A stretch of DNA of 64,000 nt. Source: Deltaproteobacteria bacterium (GTDB taxonomy: Bacteria > Desulfobacterota > Desulfuromonadia > Desulfuromonadales > Geopsychrobacteraceae). The stretch lies in the NCBI GenBank assembly GCA_024280335.1, contig JAJRQI010000032.1, positions 24,776 to 88,775 of the forward strand, given 5' to 3'. A model generated the notes under the pieces. The model did not search any database and was not told the DNA's origin. It was given only the letters and a program-made list of their open reading frames with translations. Made by a program: the position numbers and the translations under genes. How positions within the stretch are numbered: the stretch's first letter is position 1; each line of letters begins with the position of its first letter. Positions 1 to 7,954 of the stretch are shown piece by piece.

Positions 1-1298
1 TGATTCCTGACTGGTCTGAAGTCCATACCGAACTCAAACGTAAAGGCGTTACCCTGACCCTGCTTTGGGAGGAGTATCGGGCCAGCGGCCCACATACCTA
101 TCGTTATACCCAGTTTTGTGAGCTGTACCGGCGTTGGGCTGGCAAGCAGAAGCTCTCCATGCGACAAATCCATAAGGCGGGGGAGAAGCTGTTTGTCGAC
201 TATGCCGGTCACACCCTACCTATCATCAACCCCCGCACCGGCGAGATCCGGGAATCACAGATCTTTATTGCCACGCTTGGGGCGAGCAGTTACACCTTTG
301 CTGAAGCGACCTGGAATCAGGATTTGTCCGACTGGCTCGGTTCCCACCGCCGTGCGTTTGAGTTCATCGGTGGTGTCCCGGAAATTGTTGTTCCTGACAA
401 TTTAAAAAGCGCGGTCACCAAACCCTGTCGTTACGACCCCGACCTCAATCCCAGTTATCAGGATCTGGCTAAGCACTACGGCACAGCAGTCATCCCGGCG
501 CGGGTGCGAAAGCCACAAGACAAGGCAAAAGTTGAGGTTGCGGTGCAGATTGTGGAACGCTGGATTCTGGCCCGTCTGCGCAATCACACCTTCTTCAGCC
601 TGGCGGAAGCCAATGCCGCCATCAGCGAGCTGCTGGTTGATCTGAACGACCGTTCGTTCAAGAAGCTGCCCGGTTCACGCCGGGAGGCCTTCGAGGCTCT
701 TGATCAACCCATTTTGAAGCCCTTACCCGCAACAGCCTATGAGTTTGCCGGATGGAAAAAGGTCCGCGTCAGCATTGACTATCACGTCGAAGTCGAGGGT
801 CACTACTCGGTTCCCTACCAACTCCAGGGCAATCAACTTGACGCCCGGATTACCGCCGGTTGCATTGAACTTTGTCATAAGAACAAGCGGGTTGCGTCCC
901 ATATCCGTTCACACCAAAAAGGTCGCCACACCACCATTGCCGAACACATGCCCAAGGCTCACAAGAGCTATGTTGACTGGACACCGCAACGGCTGATCAG
1001 TTGGGCGGCGCAAACCGGCCCGCAGACGGCGGCGATGGTTGAGGCCATTCTTGCTTCACGTTGTCATCCACAACAGGGCTTCCGCTCAGCCATGGGGCTG
1101 ATCCGACTACGCAAGGTCTACGGTGTAGAACGTTTGGAAGCTGCCTGTAATCTAGCGCTGGCAGGGGAAGCGACGAACTACAAAAGCGTCAAGTCGATCC
1201 TTGAGACCGGCCTTGACAAGCAACCTCTACAGGCCGAGCTGATCCAGACAGAACCGATCAAACACAACAACATCAGAGGCGGCAACTACTACCACTAA
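1..1298 (+). CDS. istA: IS21-family transposase IstA, 5'-truncated by the window edge
   Basis: DDE transposase of an IS21-type element; with IstB it carries out replicative or cut-and-paste transposition. The reading frame is open from base 3, upstream of the first internal ATG at 159, so the N-terminal HTH part is missing only because the window begins here. A plausible DDE triad is seen: Asp in the DYAG stretch, Asp in the VVPDN stretch and Glu in the KAKVEVAV stretch, followed by the usual basic C-terminal half. istB starts 15 bases downstream after an AGGAGA ribosome-binding site. No internal stop is seen, so the element may be active. Confidence 0.9.
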   Translation, partial: IPDWSEVHTELKRKGVTLTLLWEEYRASGPHTYRYTQFCELYRRWAGKQKLSMRQIHKAGEKLFVDYAGHTLPIINPRTGEIRESQIFIATLGASSYTFAEATWNQDLSDWLGSHRRAFEFIGGVPEIVVPDNLKSAVTKPCRYDPDLNPSYQDLAKHYGTAVIPARVRKPQDKAKVEVAVQIVERWILARLRNHTFFSLAEANAAISELLVDLNDRSFKKLPGSRREAFEALDQPILKPLPATAYEFAGWKKVRVSIDYHVEVEGHYSVPYQLQGNQLDARITAGCIELCHKNKRVASHIRSHQKGRHTTIAEHMPKAHKSYVDWTPQRLISWAAQTGPQTAAMVEAILASRCHPQQGFRSAMGLIRLRKVYGVERLEAACNLALAGEATNYKSVKSILETGLDKQPLQAELIQTEPIKHNNIRGGNYYH

Positions 1299-1313
1299 AA
1301 GGAGAGACAAAAG

Positions 1314-2069
1314 ATGCTGACACATCCAACCATGGAAAAACTTAACACCCTGAAACTGACCGGCATGGTCAAGGCTCTGACCGAGCAGCAACAGATGGCA
1401 GAAGTCGACAGTCTCGGCTTCGAGGAACGTCTGGGGTTGCTGGTCGACCGGGAGGCAACCGAGAGAGAAAACCGCAAGCTGGCCACCCGGCTGAAGAAGG
1501 CCAAACTCAGACAGTCTGCCTCTATCGAAGACCTCGACTTCCGCCGTTCCCGAGGAATGGATAAGGCACTGATCTTGAGCCTGGCCGCATGCGCCTGGGT
1601 CACCAAAGGGATCAACGTTCTGATCTGTGGCCCAACCGGGGTCGGTAAAAGCTACCTGGCTTGTGCCTTGGCCCACAAGGCTTGTCTTGAAGGCTACACG
1701 GCGCTCTATCTGCGTCTGCCGAGGCTCTTTGAGGAGCTCCGCTTAGCCAAAGCTGACGGTCGTTACGGTAAGCTGATGCTCAGCTATGCCAAAACCGACC
1801 TGTTGGTGCTGGATGACTGGGGCTTAACTCCCATGTCCGATCCACAACGCCGAGACCTGCTCGAACTGATGGAGGATCGCTATGGCCTGAAATCGACCAT
1901 CATCACCAGCCAACTGCCGGTCACGGCCTGGCATGAAGCCATCGGTGATCCGACTCTGGCTGATGCCATTCTCGACCGGATTGTTCATAACGCCCACAAA
2001 ATAGAAATGAAAGGAGACTCGATGAGAAAAAACAGCAAACCCTTGACCAAAGTAGACCACTTAACTTAA
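1314..2069 (+). CDS. istB: IS21-family helper ATPase IstB
   Basis: AAA+ ATPase that assists IstA in target selection and strand transfer. The 251-residue length is usual for the family. Walker A is GPTGVGKS at residues 106-113 and Walker B is LLVLDDWG near 163-170. An N-terminal helical region precedes the ATPase core. The gene follows istA by 15 bases. The C-terminus is lysine-rich and ends just before the right terminal repeats of the element. Confidence 0.93.
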   Translation: MLTHPTMEKLNTLKLTGMVKALTEQQQMAEVDSLGFEERLGLLVDREATERENRKLATRLKKAKLRQSASIEDLDFRRSRGMDKALILSLAACAWVTKGINVLICGPTGVGKSYLACALAHKACLEGYTALYLRLPRLFEELRLAKADGRYGKLMLSYAKTDLLVLDDWGLTPMSDPQRRDLLELMEDRYGLKSTIITSQLPVTAWHEAIGDPTLADAILDRIVHNAHKIEMKGDSMRKNSKPLTKVDHLT

Positions 2070-2100
2070 AACAAAAACACCAGCGTCGCTTCGCTCCGAA

Positions 2101-2151
2101 GGGTGGCCGGTTTGCTCCGGAATCAGTGGCACAGTTTCACCGGAATACGCA
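2101..2151 (+). repeat. Right-end terminal repeats of the IS21 element
   Basis: Two related copies of a GTGGC...GTTT...CCGGAAT unit lie in tandem at about 2103-2122 and 2126-2146, the second extending into the terminal ACGCA. Multiple terminal repeats of this type are where IS21 transposases bind. The unit ends exactly where comM-like sequence begins. Confidence 0.75.
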
Positions 2152-2429
2152 TATGCCGCGCCTGCATCTGACTGTTGGCATGTAGACCGAAGGGGGGCAG
2201 GCGGTCGCGCTGAATTTTACGCGCCTAGTTGACTCTGGTACGGATGGTGGCGCTGTCTTCGGCGGGGGACTGATCGGTGAGGTCTTTGTGCGGCACGCGC
2301 GGCACTTCGATATGCAGGTCGATGCGGTCGAGCAGCGGGCCGCTTAAGCGGCTGCGGTAGTGCTGGAGCATCGGCGGGGTGCAGGTACAGTCGTGTGCGG
2401 AGTCGCCCCTGAAGCCGCAAGGACAGGGA
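2152..2429 (-). pseudogene. Fragment of a second comM (YifB) copy, interrupted by IS21
   Basis: Read on the minus strand this translates as the central/C-terminal part of the Mg-chelatase-like ATPase ComM. It begins PCPCGFRGDSAHDCTC and matches the intact comM of this window at about 13681-13950. By eye the nucleotide identity is about 85% and the frame is kept, but a CAG codon has become TAG near 2225, giving an internal stop. The 3' side is cut by the IS21 end at 2151. The other side ends abruptly at 2429, where an XRE gene begins. It lies in the same orientation as the intact copy, so the pair forms direct repeats about 11.5 kb apart. Confidence 0.88.
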
Positions 2430-2430
2430 T

Positions 2431-2820
2431 GTGGACCCCTTTACCAACAATTTAAAGTTTGATCAAACTGCCGGAACAATCGTGATTCCTCTGCAAATTC
2501 CATCACTTGAAGAACTTATCCGCGAACCTGTCGCCCTCGGTGATCATCTACGGCGACGCAGAATGGAACTTGGGCTGTTTCAAAAAGATGTCGCCACCAG
2601 GCTCGGCGTGACCGCTTCGACCATTTGGAACTGGGAGCATGGTTGGACAATCAGGAAACGATTTATCCCTCGGATTGTTGCGTTCCTTGGCTACAATCCT
2701 GATCAGAATCATACCATCCCTGAGGCGAATAGTGAGCTAATCGCCTCAAATTGTGATTCGATCGAGAACAGCCCCCCCTCCTCGCGCAGGATAACAGTAA
2801 ATAAAATTGACATGCAATAG
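2431..2820 (+). CDS. XRE-family helix-turn-helix protein
   Basis: Small DNA-binding protein of 129 residues. An XRE-type HTH occupies about residues 38-92: RRRMELGLFQKDVATRLGV, then TASTIWNWEHG and a FIPRIVAFLGYNP ending, typical of a stand-alone family in proteobacteria. The remaining C-terminal 35 residues look unstructured. The GTG start at 2431 is immediately after the comM fragment junction, so the true 5' end and promoter could have been altered by that rearrangement. Its relation to the hipBA pair just downstream is unclear; it could be a second regulator of it. Function beyond DNA binding is not inferable. Confidence 0.65.
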   Translation: MDPFTNNLKFDQTAGTIVIPLQIPSLEELIREPVALGDHLRRRRMELGLFQKDVATRLGVTASTIWNWEHGWTIRKRFIPRIVAFLGYNPDQNHTIPEANSELIASNCDSIENSPPSSRRITVNKIDMQ

Positions 2821-2846
2821 TAGCTTTGGTATTTATATTTATCATT

Positions 2847-3176
2847 ATGCCAAAGAAACCATTTCATATGTACCCGGGAACATTGAGGGCGGTCCACTCC
2901 TTGGGTCTGCGCTTGAAAGATGCGCGTCTGCGCCGACGGTTTTCCATGGAGACCGTTTGCGCCAGAGCCGATCTCTCCCGCCCAACACTCTATAAAATTG
3001 AAAAAGGGGATCCTTCGGTCGCTTTTGGGCATTACGTACAGGTGTTGCGCGTCCTCGGTCTGCTGGACGATCTGGGGCTGATCGCCAAAGACGACGTTGT
3101 GGGTCGCCGCCTGCAGGATGAAGCCTTGCCGCGACGCAAGAGAGCCCCGCGCAAGAAAATCCAGGATCGCAAATGA
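2847..3176 (+). CDS. hipB: HipB-like XRE antitoxin
   Basis: Probable antitoxin and autorepressor of the adjacent HipA kinase. The HTH runs from about LGLRLKDARLRRRFSMETVC to SRPTLYKIEKGDPSV, the arrangement seen in HipB-type regulators. A basic tail rich in Lys/Arg follows. The start is uncertain: ATG 2847 is chosen, but a TTG at 2826 or an ATG at 2868 are possible and none has a clear ribosome-binding site. The last codons overlap the hipA start (ATGATG around 3173), indicating translational coupling. Confidence 0.75.
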   Translation: MPKKPFHMYPGTLRAVHSLGLRLKDARLRRRFSMETVCARADLSRPTLYKIEKGDPSVAFGHYVQVLRVLGLLDDLGLIAKDDVVGRRLQDEALPRRKRAPRKKIQDRK

Positions 3177-4408
3177 TGGCTAAAACCGCAGAGCGAGAAC
3201 AGTTGTGGGTCTGGCTGGATGATCCGATCTTCGGCCCGCTGCAGCGAATCGGCATTCTGTCCAAAGGGGAGCGCGGCAGTGTCAGCTTTGCTTACGACCC
3301 GGACTGGCTCGCCCAGGCCCATGCTTTTCCGCTCGACCCCGAGTTGGATCTTTTTCCCGGCGGCTCGAACTTTGGGGTATTTATGGACTCCTGCCCTGAT
3401 CGCTGGGGGCAACTGCTGATGAAACGCAGAGAAGCTATCGAGGCCAGAGAGGAAGAACGCAGACCCCTGACTCTTGGTCCCTGGGAATTTTTGCTCGGCG
3501 TTCAGGATTGCACCCGCATGGGGGCGCTACGTTACAGCCTGCCGGAGCAGAATATCTTTCTGGCCGATGAAGCCTTATCCGCTCCCCCGGTCGCCCGGAT
3601 TGCCGAACTGCAGGCCATCGCTTTTGAATTAACCAGAAAGACGCTGGCCGCCCCTGACAAAATCAAAGCATGGTTGCAGGTGCTGGTAGCGCCGGGGGCC
3701 TCCCTCGGCGGAGCACGGCCCAAGGCGAACCTGATGGATGCGCAGGGTCATCTCTGGATTGCCAAATTTCCTGCGGCAGACGATGACTACGATGTCGCAG
3801 TATGGGAAAAGGTACTGCACGATCTCGCCCGCGACTGCGGCATCCGCGTTAGCGAAGCAAAACTGATGCAGCTCGGTAGCGGTTATCACACCTTCCTCGT
3901 CAAGCGTTTCGACCGCAAGCGACTTAAACGCCACTTTTTCACTTCCGCCATGACGATGCTGCACCATGTGGATAGCGATGATGCCAGTTATCTGGAGTTG
4001 GCCGAATTTCTGGCAACCTTTGGCGATCCCGATTATCTGCAGGCCGATCTTAAAGAGCTGTTTACCCGGGTGGTGTTCAACGTCGCCACCGCCAACCGCG
4101 ATGATCATCTGCGCAACCACGGCTTTCTGCGCTCACCGGCGGGATGGCGACTGGCACCCGCTTTCGACATGAACCCTTCCTTCAAAAAAGAGGAGCATGT
4201 TCTGGCCCTGGATCTGGACCAAAGACTGCCAAACATGGATGTGGTGCTTGAAACCGCAGGCTATTACCGGCTGGACAACAAGCAAGCTACCCGTATTGTC
4301 AATCGGGTCATCGAAGTTGTCTCAGGATGGGAGTTACGTGCCCGGCACTATGGTCTGTCCAGGCAGGACTGCCTGGAAGCGGAGCATCTATTTTACGTCA
4401 GCAGCTAG
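3173..4408 (+). CDS. hipA: HipA-family serine/threonine kinase toxin
   Basis: Type II toxin of the HipA family; the best-known members phosphorylate a tRNA synthetase and induce dormancy. The protein is 411 residues. The N-terminal subdomain holds the FPGGSNFGVFMDSCPDRWG region. The GGARPKANL segment corresponds to the nucleotide-binding loop. The catalytic loop is N308-R-D-D-H312-L-R-N315, and D332 in AFDMNP is the metal-binding Asp. All key residues are present, so the toxin looks functional. It overlaps hipB by four bases. Confidence 0.9.
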   Translation: MMAKTAEREQLWVWLDDPIFGPLQRIGILSKGERGSVSFAYDPDWLAQAHAFPLDPELDLFPGGSNFGVFMDSCPDRWGQLLMKRREAIEAREEERRPLTLGPWEFLLGVQDCTRMGALRYSLPEQNIFLADEALSAPPVARIAELQAIAFELTRKTLAAPDKIKAWLQVLVAPGASLGGARPKANLMDAQGHLWIAKFPAADDDYDVAVWEKVLHDLARDCGIRVSEAKLMQLGSGYHTFLVKRFDRKRLKRHFFTSAMTMLHHVDSDDASYLELAEFLATFGDPDYLQADLKELFTRVVFNVATANRDDHLRNHGFLRSPAGWRLAPAFDMNPSFKKEEHVLALDLDQRLPNMDVVLETAGYYRLDNKQATRIVNRVIEVVSGWELRARHYGLSRQDCLEAEHLFYVSS

Positions 4409-4545
4409 CAGCACTTCGAATATCCCGGCCATCAGGAAAAGGGAGAAATCATCAGGGGCCCTTATAGACTTCTGCAATATCTCTTCACCCCATTATCCGC
4501 TAAAATGTCTTGAAAAATACCCAGATCCGACGGAGAATCAGCAGC

Positions 4546-5766
4546 ATGGGTCAGCAATTCAAATGGAAATTCCGCAGTCGTTTACGCACCAACGCTTTCG
4601 GCTGGAAAGGATCGAAGCTTGCGGTTCAGCGCATAAAGGAAGCTGTCAGGGAGATCCACAAAGTGAAAGATCCCCTGCTGCGCGCCGAAGGGTCCATTCT
4701 GCTGCTGGAACGCTTGTGGCCGGCCACCCAACATGTCGACAGTTCTTCGGGCGCACTGGGAACCGCCACCAGTAATGCCGTTCATATACTGATCCAATTC
4801 ATTATTGATGCCCCTTACGCAGAGGGAGTACGCAAAAAATGGCTCAACCGCCTCTGGAGAGCGATAGAGGAGGATGGCGTTGACTATCTGCACGAGGTTA
4901 CTGAACACTGGGGTGAATTGTGCGCGGATCAGGTTGTGGCTTTACGCTGGGCAGACGAATTTCAATCGACCCATGCATCGTCCTGGGAGATGGGTGGTTA
5001 TTTTAGTGGCACCCCTGCATATTTCTCCTGTCTGTTGCAGGCGCAACGCTACGATGAATTGCTGAAACAGCTCGATGATGCCCCCTACCTTACATGGTCC
5101 TATCGAAAGTTCGGCGTCAAGGCTTTGGCCGCCTTGGGAAAAACCGATGAGGCAATCCGCTACGCCGAAGCTTCACAAGGGCGCAACGATGGCTATACCC
5201 AGATCGCCGCCGCCTGCGAAGCAATCCTTATCGATGCCGACAGACCCGACGAGGCCTATCGTCGCTTCGCTCTTGATGCCAACATCACGAACACCCATCT
5301 GGCACGCTTTCGGGCCTTGTCCAAAAAATATCCGCACAAAAAGCCAGAGCTGATCCTGCGGGATCTGATCGCCAGCACACCCGGTGAAGAGGGCAAGTGG
5401 TTCGCCACCGCCAAGAGCCTGTGCCACTTTGAAGTCGCTGCTGAGCTGGCCCACAAGTCCCCGGTGAATATTGAGACCCTGAATCGTGCCGCGCGAGATT
5501 TCATGGAGAAAGAACCCGCTTTCGCCCTGCAATCATCCGTCGCCGCGCTGCGTTGGCTAGCCGCTGGAGAGTTTTATGAAATCACCGGTGCCGATGTCTA
5601 TGCTGCCGTCAATTATGTCCGGGAAGCCTCAAAAAAAGTGGGTTGCGAGCAAAAGATCAACCAATGGCTCAGCGAGTTGGCAGCGGCTCCAAATACGGAA
5701 GAATTTGTTCGCCAGCAGATTATCAATGCGACATCCTGCGCCAGCAACAGAAAAGTTATTCGCTGA
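4546..5766 (+). CDS. Uncharacterised protein, mostly helical, next to hipBA
   Basis: I do not recognise a named domain. The 406-residue product has no signal peptide or membrane segment and is rich in Ala, Glu and Leu, consistent with helical TPR/ARM-like repeats. Segments such as KALAALGKTDEAIRYAEAS and ADRPDEAYRRFAL resemble TPR helices. ATG 4546 is preferred over an upstream TTG at 4510 because GGAG lies about ten bases before it. The gene follows hipA by 137 bases on the same strand and precedes the DUF6398 fragment by 30 bases. It may travel with that gene as accessory cargo. Confidence 0.7.
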   Translation: MGQQFKWKFRSRLRTNAFGWKGSKLAVQRIKEAVREIHKVKDPLLRAEGSILLLERLWPATQHVDSSSGALGTATSNAVHILIQFIIDAPYAEGVRKKWLNRLWRAIEEDGVDYLHEVTEHWGELCADQVVALRWADEFQSTHASSWEMGGYFSGTPAYFSCLLQAQRYDELLKQLDDAPYLTWSYRKFGVKALAALGKTDEAIRYAEASQGRNDGYTQIAAACEAILIDADRPDEAYRRFALDANITNTHLARFRALSKKYPHKKPELILRDLIASTPGEEGKWFATAKSLCHFEVAAELAHKSPVNIETLNRAARDFMEKEPAFALQSSVAALRWLAAGEFYEITGADVYAAVNYVREASKKVGCEQKINQWLSELAAAPNTEEFVRQQIINATSCASNRKVIR

Positions 5767-5796
5767 TCTTGCCATCCCCCTTAAAGGAGCCTGACA

Positions 5797-6042
5797 ATGT
5801 CTGTAAAAGATGAATCGACAAAGGAGATCACCACCTTGGTCGAATCCTTCGGTAAACAGCATCTTGACGACGAACTGACCGGTTACGCCCTTAAGCTCTG
5901 TGACACCTTAAGCCGAAAACGCAACCTGAACATTGCCCGGGGGAAGAAGGAGATCTGGGCTGCGGCGATCATCTATGTAATCGCCCGAATGAACTTTTGG
6001 CCAGAGAATTCAAATTGTCGGGAAAGGAGCCAGATGTCGTAG
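5797..6042 (+). CDS. DUF6398-like protein, C-terminally truncated
   Basis: An 81-residue product with an AAAGGAG ribosome-binding site. Residues 20-66 match the start of DUF6398: a Leu-rich helix, then SRKRNLNIARGKKEIWAAA and IIYVIARMNF. After about base 5990 the family sequence stops and the last 16 residues are read from DNA belonging, on the other strand, to the abiEii remnant. The gene is therefore probably a truncated remnant whose end was lost when the two sequences were joined. Function unknown. Confidence 0.65.
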   Translation: MSVKDESTKEITTLVESFGKQHLDDELTGYALKLCDTLSRKRNLNIARGKKEIWAAAIIYVIARMNFWPENSNCRERSQMS

Positions 6043-6638
6043 AAATCCTTCATCCGACTGTTCAATTCGCCGAGTTTTACCATCGCTTCAAACTTCTCTG
6101 CGATAGCACTTTCGCGACTATAGCAAAGCAATTGTGGGGCAGGAGATCCCAACAGTGTTGGCAGTTCGGACTCTTCAGGTTCCGGAAAAACAACATCTCC
6201 AAAGCCGATATCGATCTGCATATGGATCCGAGCTTAATCCAATTTTCCCTGAAAACGCACCCGAATACCCTCATAGTCAGAATCTTCTGTGATACGCTCA
6301 GTCTGAACAGTGGCTGGATCGAAGACAAGCCCATCATCCACAGTAACTGCGAGGACACCGCGAACATGTGTGGTGATAGCAGCCTCTTCGTTGCTTGTTC
6401 TGCCGAGAAAATCGATGTCCATGGTCGGGCGCAATTCCGGCGATTGCCAGACTCTCAGCATCATTGCCCCCTTGAGGACAAAACGGTTTTTGTGAGCAGA
6501 TTGCGACAGGCGGTATAAAAATCGCTCCATGGCGTAATATTGGAGCAGCTCATTGAACGGTCGCTGGTCGTTTCTGGCTTGATTTAACAGACGCTGCCGG
6601 ACAGATGCAGCGGTGTTCTTAGTGCCCTTCGCGCTCAC
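5973..6638 (-). pseudogene. abiEii: AbiEii-type nucleotidyltransferase toxin, inactivated
   Basis: Toxin half of a type IV AbiE system; intact members are nucleotidyltransferases that add nucleotides to RNA such as tRNA acceptor stems. GTG 6638 overlaps the abiEi stop (GTGA). Family features are present: YYAMERFLYRLS, the KGAMMLR strand, the active-site region TMDIDFLGR, and downstream IAEKFEAMVKLGELNSRMKD. An in-frame TAA near 6234-6236 separates the halves; reading continues in the same frame beyond it. The C-terminus after FSGQKFIRAI is also missing, since the sequence fuses to the DUF6398 fragment around 5985-6000. Two independent lesions make function unlikely. Confidence 0.85.
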
Positions 6639-7225
6639 AGCATCGCCTCCAGATAAGGCTTCATGACCTTCTCCACCCGGCAAATTTTGGCGTATTTGAG
6701 CACAGCATTGAAATTGAACTTCTTTCGCGATTTATACAGCTTCAGTGCTTCCAGAACCACGTCCATGCCGAGTTTGTTACGGAATTTGAAGCCGTCTGCC
6801 AAGGTTTTTTCCGGACTGTAGATCCGAACCGACACCCCGTCAATCTGGTGCGCCTCAACGCCTGCGTTGAAAACTGCCTCGGCAAACTTGTGAGCACGAA
6901 CGGGTGGGAAATCGAGAGAAGGCAGCCGCGAGTTCCGGGAGACGGCGACAGATACCTCGTGGGGGATTTGTGTTGTGAGGCCATGATAGGCCAGTGCGGA
7001 GGTAAGGCAGATAACAGCATTCGAAAACCGCAGAGCAACCGTTACCAGGTCGGGATTGCTAATAGGAGGCAGGTCGGCCAGGCGGTAAATACCTCGGCTG
7101 ACCTGTTCAATGACCCCTTTGTCCCGCATAGAGTACAGCATGTAGCGGCTGATTCCTGCTGCAAGGGCTTCACTCATGCGCAGTTGGCCGCCGTGCTGGT
7201 GGAAGATTTTAACGGGTGATTTCAT
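6635..7225 (-). CDS. abiEi: AbiEi-type antitoxin, winged-helix transcriptional regulator
   Basis: Antitoxin and autorepressor of AbiE systems. The 196-residue product has an N-terminal winged helix of about 80 residues (SEALAAGISRYMLYSMRDKG, then VSRGIYRLADLP) and a C-terminal AbiEi domain with SPEKTLADGFKFRNKLGMD. The frame is intact although the toxin partner is broken. ATG 7225 is chosen because an inverted-repeat operator lies directly upstream and overlaps the alternative ATG 7252. It could persist as an orphan repressor or as an antidote against related AbiEii toxins; that is inference. Confidence 0.87.
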   Translation of the reverse strand: MKSPVKIFHQHGGQLRMSEALAAGISRYMLYSMRDKGVIEQVSRGIYRLADLPPISNPDLVTVALRFSNAVICLTSALAYHGLTTQIPHEVSVAVSRNSRLPSLDFPPVRAHKFAEAVFNAGVEAHQIDGVSVRIYSPEKTLADGFKFRNKLGMDVVLEALKLYKSRKKFNFNAVLKYAKICRVEKVMKPYLEAML

Positions 7226-7226
7226 G

Positions 7227-7276
7227 CCAAGACAAATCGCTTTCATTTCCATACAAGTGGAAACATTTTGTCTTGG
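7227..7276 (-). promoter_or_regulatory. Nested inverted-repeat operator in front of abiEi
   Basis: The outer arms CCAAGACAAA (7227-7236) and TTTGTCTTGG (7267-7276) are perfect complements. An inner pair TTTCCA (7246-7251) and TGGAAA (7258-7263) lies between them on the same axis. AbiEi proteins are known to repress their own operon by binding inverted repeats, so this is the likely autoregulatory site. The arms could also form an RNA hairpin in the leader. Confidence 0.72.
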
Positions 7277-7293
7277 TATTTATTTGAATGCAA
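7265..7293 (-). promoter_or_regulatory. Candidate sigma-70 promoter of abiE
   Basis: On the minus strand a TTGCAT (-35) at 7293-7288 and CAAAAT (-10) at 7270-7265 are 17 bases apart. The -10 box overlaps the outer arm of the operator, which would suit repression by AbiEi. Both hexamers are imperfect. Confidence 0.4.
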
Positions 7294-7668
7294 GGGGGAA
7301 TTGGCAATATTCCCTTGAGGCAAAAAAAATCGATTATTCGCCTCAGAATATGAGTCGATTATGATCGAGCAACTTATGAACTTATCTACGTCCCGCGTCT
7401 CCCTGGGACAAGATCCGGAGCAACTTGCGGACTGGTTGAGTGGTCGACAGTCCCCCTGTCGACGGAACCGGGGAGGGATTGCGGTCTTTCTAGCGTCAAA
7501 CAACTGTCAGGTGCTCCATACTAACAAGACTTCCTGAATATGTATGACCAGCTCTTCTTACGAAGCAAAAGGGGCGCTATTTAATTTTTGAGTGCATTCA
7601 CCTTCCTTTAATGTCGACTGTTTTAAGCTGAGGTCAACCTGAAACCTTAGCTTAGGAAGGAGTCGCTT
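7277..7668. other. AT-rich intergenic stretch with hairpins, no supported gene
   Basis: About 390 bases without a convincing reading frame or ribosome-binding site until 7650. Several inverted repeats occur: CAAGGG/CCCTTG (7291-7317), TGAGGC/GCCTCA (about 7316-7346), and a perfect GTCGACAG-5-CTGTCGAC hairpin at 7443-7463. Base composition is lower in GC than the flanking core genes. It forms the right edge of the accessory region. Confidence 0.5.
7624..7654. promoter_or_regulatory. Inverted repeat before the 62-residue gene
   Basis: TAAGCTGAGGT (7624-7634) and ACCTTAGCTTA (7644-7654) pair with one G-T type mismatch. The repeat ends just before the AGGAAGGAG ribosome-binding site of the next gene, so it could be an operator or a hairpin that controls translation. 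Confidence 0.45.
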
Positions 7669-7857
7669 ATGTATTACATGGGATTTTATGATTTATTTGA
7701 TCACCTGCTCGAAAAAAATAATGCTCAGAACAAAGATGCCGCTACTGCTAAAGTTTCTTCGCAGCCCAATCCAAGACCATTCAAAATATCCGGACGGACA
7801 AGAACCCCGCAGCAGACCACCCCGCAGAAATACGATATGGGCACAGAAGAATTATGA
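7669..7857 (+). CDS. Small uncharacterised protein (62 aa)
   Basis: A short frame supported mainly by the strong AGGAAGGAG ribosome-binding site a few bases before ATG 7669. The first 17 residues (MYYMGFYDLFDHLLEKN) could form an amphipathic helix; the rest is polar and low in predicted structure. No family is recognised. It lies about 100 bases before the DUF5666 gene on the same strand and may be cotranscribed with it. Confidence 0.45.
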   Translation: MYYMGFYDLFDHLLEKNNAQNKDAATAKVSSQPNPRPFKISGRTRTPQQTTPQKYDMGTEEL

Positions 7858-7954
7858 GGGGGATGCTGGCTTCTGGCGGGCAGGAAGCAGGACGTTCCAG
7901 CTGTTTCCTGCGGACATTCATCCATGGTGGTAAGTTTATACTCAGGAGATAAGT

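Larger units (their letters stand above)
1..2151 (+). mobile_element. IS21-family insertion sequence, right part
   Basis: Contains istA (5' end outside the window) and istB in the usual order, followed by a right end with two related terminal repeats. The last bases, CCGGAATACGCA, end in CA as IS21-family termini do. The base after 2151 continues a comM-derived sequence, so the element sits inside a comM fragment. The left end and the target duplication are upstream of the window. Confidence 0.85.

Noticed and set aside
2217..2450. 77-residue minus-strand reading frame
   Set aside because: A frame-shifted reading of the comM fragment; the true comM frame is the one that aligns.
7243..7503. 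86-residue minus-strand reading frame upstream of abiEi
   Set aside because: Overlaps the abiE operator and promoter and several hairpins; no domain seen.
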